The notes under the pieces were generated by a model that saw only the letters and a list, made by a program, of their open reading frames with translations, made no database searches and was not told the origin of the DNA. This document shows, piece after piece, positions 6,288 to 7,468 of a stretch of 7,468 nucleotides of DNA (its first letter is position 1; the number at the start of each line of letters is the position of its first letter). Source of the stretch: Candidatus Parabacteroides intestinavium (GTDB lineage: Bacteria; Bacteroidota; Bacteroidia; Bacteroidales; Tannerellaceae); assembly GCA_019118725.1 (NCBI GenBank), contig DWYO01000064.1:1-7468 (forward strand), written 5' to 3'. Both the position numbers and the translations under genes were made by a program.

Positions 6288-7468
6288 ATGAAAAATAAAA
6301 TGAGACTGATAGGAATGAAACAACTGATAATCTTTGCATTATGTAGTGCATGTAGTCTGGTTGCTTTCGGACAAAAAACATACACACTGGATGAATGCCG
6401 CGATATGGCGTTACGGAACAATGTAAAGATGCGGAACGCAACTAACAACATAAAAGCTGCACAGAGTGAACGCAATGAGGCGTTTACAAAATACTTCCCG
6501 AATGTAAGTGCATCGGGTATAGGATACGCTGCAAATAAAGGGCTGCTGCAATTGGATATGGGACCGGACATGAGTATGTCGTTGCTGAAGAACGGAATCA
6601 TGGGTGGCATTACATTGACACAACCGGTTTTTACAGGAGGACAGATTGTAAACGGCAACCGCCTTGCCAAAGTAGGCTTGGAAATGAGCAAAGTGCAACT
6701 CGAACAGACCGAGAATGAGGTACGTCTCACCGTGGAGCAATATTTCTGGCAAGTCGTTACCCTGCAAGAGAAACTCAATACACTGCATACAGTCGAAAAA
6801 CAGCTTGAAGAACTCCAAAAGGATGTGGAAACAATGGTCAATGCCGGAGTAACCACGCGCAACGACCTGTTGCAGGTACAACTTAAGCATAATGACATAG
6901 TAAGCACCCGCATTAATCTGGAAAACAATTTATCTATATGTCGCATGATGCTGGCGCAATATATCGGTTTGGATGCTGATACTATAGCCGTAGAATGCTC
7001 TATTCCGATGGATACCGCTCCGGCTTTTCCTCAAGACATATATTGTGACCATGCGAGCGCACTACCACAAACCACAGGGTATCGCCTTCTAAAAAACAAC
7101 GTGAGTGCCAGTCGCTTACAGCAAAAGATGGCTGTCGGCAAGAATCTTCCTTCGGTCGCCCTGGGTGGGGGCTATATGTATGATAACCTCATGGACAAGT
7201 CCCATCCGTTTGCCATAGGTTTCGTTTCTGTTTCGATTCCCATTTCCGGTTGGTGGAGTGGCTCACACGCCATAAAAAAACAGAATTTGCAGATAAAGAA
7301 TGCCGAGAATCAGCTTGCCGACAATTCAGAATTACTTGTCATTGCCATGCAGAAGGCTTGGACAGATTTACAGGATGCCTATAAACAGATACTCATAGCC
7401 CGTACTTCCATAGAGCAATCTACGGAGAACTTGCGATTGAATAAGGATTATTACCATGCCGAAACCTC
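6288..7468 (+). CDS. TolC/OprM-like outer-membrane efflux channel (3' end cut by window)
   Basis: An open frame begins with ATG at 6288 and continues without a stop to the window edge, giving 393 complete codons. Families of this type usually run to about 420-460 residues, so a short C-terminal part is missing. A Sec signal peptide (hydrophobic 12-27) ends at AFG-Gln29. The mature start YTLDECRDMALRNN (32-45) is the classic opening of an outer-membrane efflux protein repeat. LTQPVFTGGQI (110-120) is a typical beta-strand/helix junction of the first half. It is followed by long coiled helices (about 124-225, with GVTTRNDLLQVQLK at 187-200). The second half repeats the pattern (TGYRLLKNN at 263-271, SVSIPIS at 314-320, then helix 327-390). 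It probably forms the trimeric exit duct for the upstream pump. The gap of 37 bases after the pump has no terminator. Met5 and Met10 are alternative starts. Confidence 0.93.
   Translation, partial: MKNKMRLIGMKQLIIFALCSACSLVAFGQKTYTLDECRDMALRNNVKMRNATNNIKAAQSERNEAFTKYFPNVSASGIGYAANKGLLQLDMGPDMSMSLLKNGIMGGITLTQPVFTGGQIVNGNRLAKVGLEMSKVQLEQTENEVRLTVEQYFWQVVTLQEKLNTLHTVEKQLEELQKDVETMVNAGVTTRNDLLQVQLKHNDIVSTRINLENNLSICRMMLAQYIGLDADTIAVECSIPMDTAPAFPQDIYCDHASALPQTTGYRLLKNNVSASRLQQKMAVGKNLPSVALGGGYMYDNLMDKSHPFAIGFVSVSIPISGWWSGSHAIKKQNLQIKNAENQLADNSELLVIAMQKAWTDLQDAYKQILIARTSIEQSTENLRLNKDYYHAET

Noticed and set aside
6143..6946. Minus-strand ORF of 267 codons overlapping the pump end and the channel gene
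   Set aside because: It lies antisense to two genes with clear family motifs and an intact plus-strand frame. Its translation is rich in Ser, Cys and Phe with no recognisable domain, as expected of a shadow frame.

Overview
The window looks like chromosomal DNA from a gut-type Bacteroidales (Bacteroides, Phocaeicola or Parabacteroides are the natural guesses; the species cannot be fixed from the sequence alone). The signs are three good matches to the Bacteroidota -7 promoter element TAnnTTTG upstream of genes, poor Shine-Dalgarno sequences, a stand-alone MnmD tRNA methyltransferase, and an RND pump with sequence features that I associate with Bacteroidota.

Layout. Positions 1-168 hold a long imperfect palindrome without an ORF. 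Its + strand can be folded by hand into one rod-like hairpin, with tandem G.A pairs and G.U pairs that exist only on that strand. Next come two genes on the minus strand: a MnmD-like methyltransferase (187-858) and an AraC-family regulator (973-1881), each with its own -7 box. A 222-base regulatory region (1882-2103) separates the regulator from a divergent three-gene operon on the plus strand. That operon encodes a lipoprotein periplasmic adaptor (2104-3132), an RND inner-membrane pump of 1036 residues (3140-6250), and a TolC/OprM-like outer-membrane channel that starts at 6288 and runs off the right end of the window.

How the genes fit together. The three plus-strand genes encode all the parts of one tripartite RND efflux machine: the pump exchanges protons for substrate, the adaptor bridges the periplasm, and the channel crosses the outer membrane. 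The divergent AraC-type protein is very probably the local regulator. The shared intergenic region carries GTTCTA half-sites as direct repeats 21 bp apart, next to the regulator's own promoter. An inverted copy lies just upstream of the pump promoter. The substrate cannot be read from the sequence; the pump lacks the heavy-metal (CzcA-type) signature, so a drug, bile-acid or other amphiphile exporter is more likely than a metal exporter.

Overall the coding content is ordinary in kind. The points most worth a second look are the strand-asymmetric palindromic element at the left end, the operator-like array between the regulator and the efflux operon, and the variant proton-relay residues of the pump (Asp406, Asn407, Arg933).
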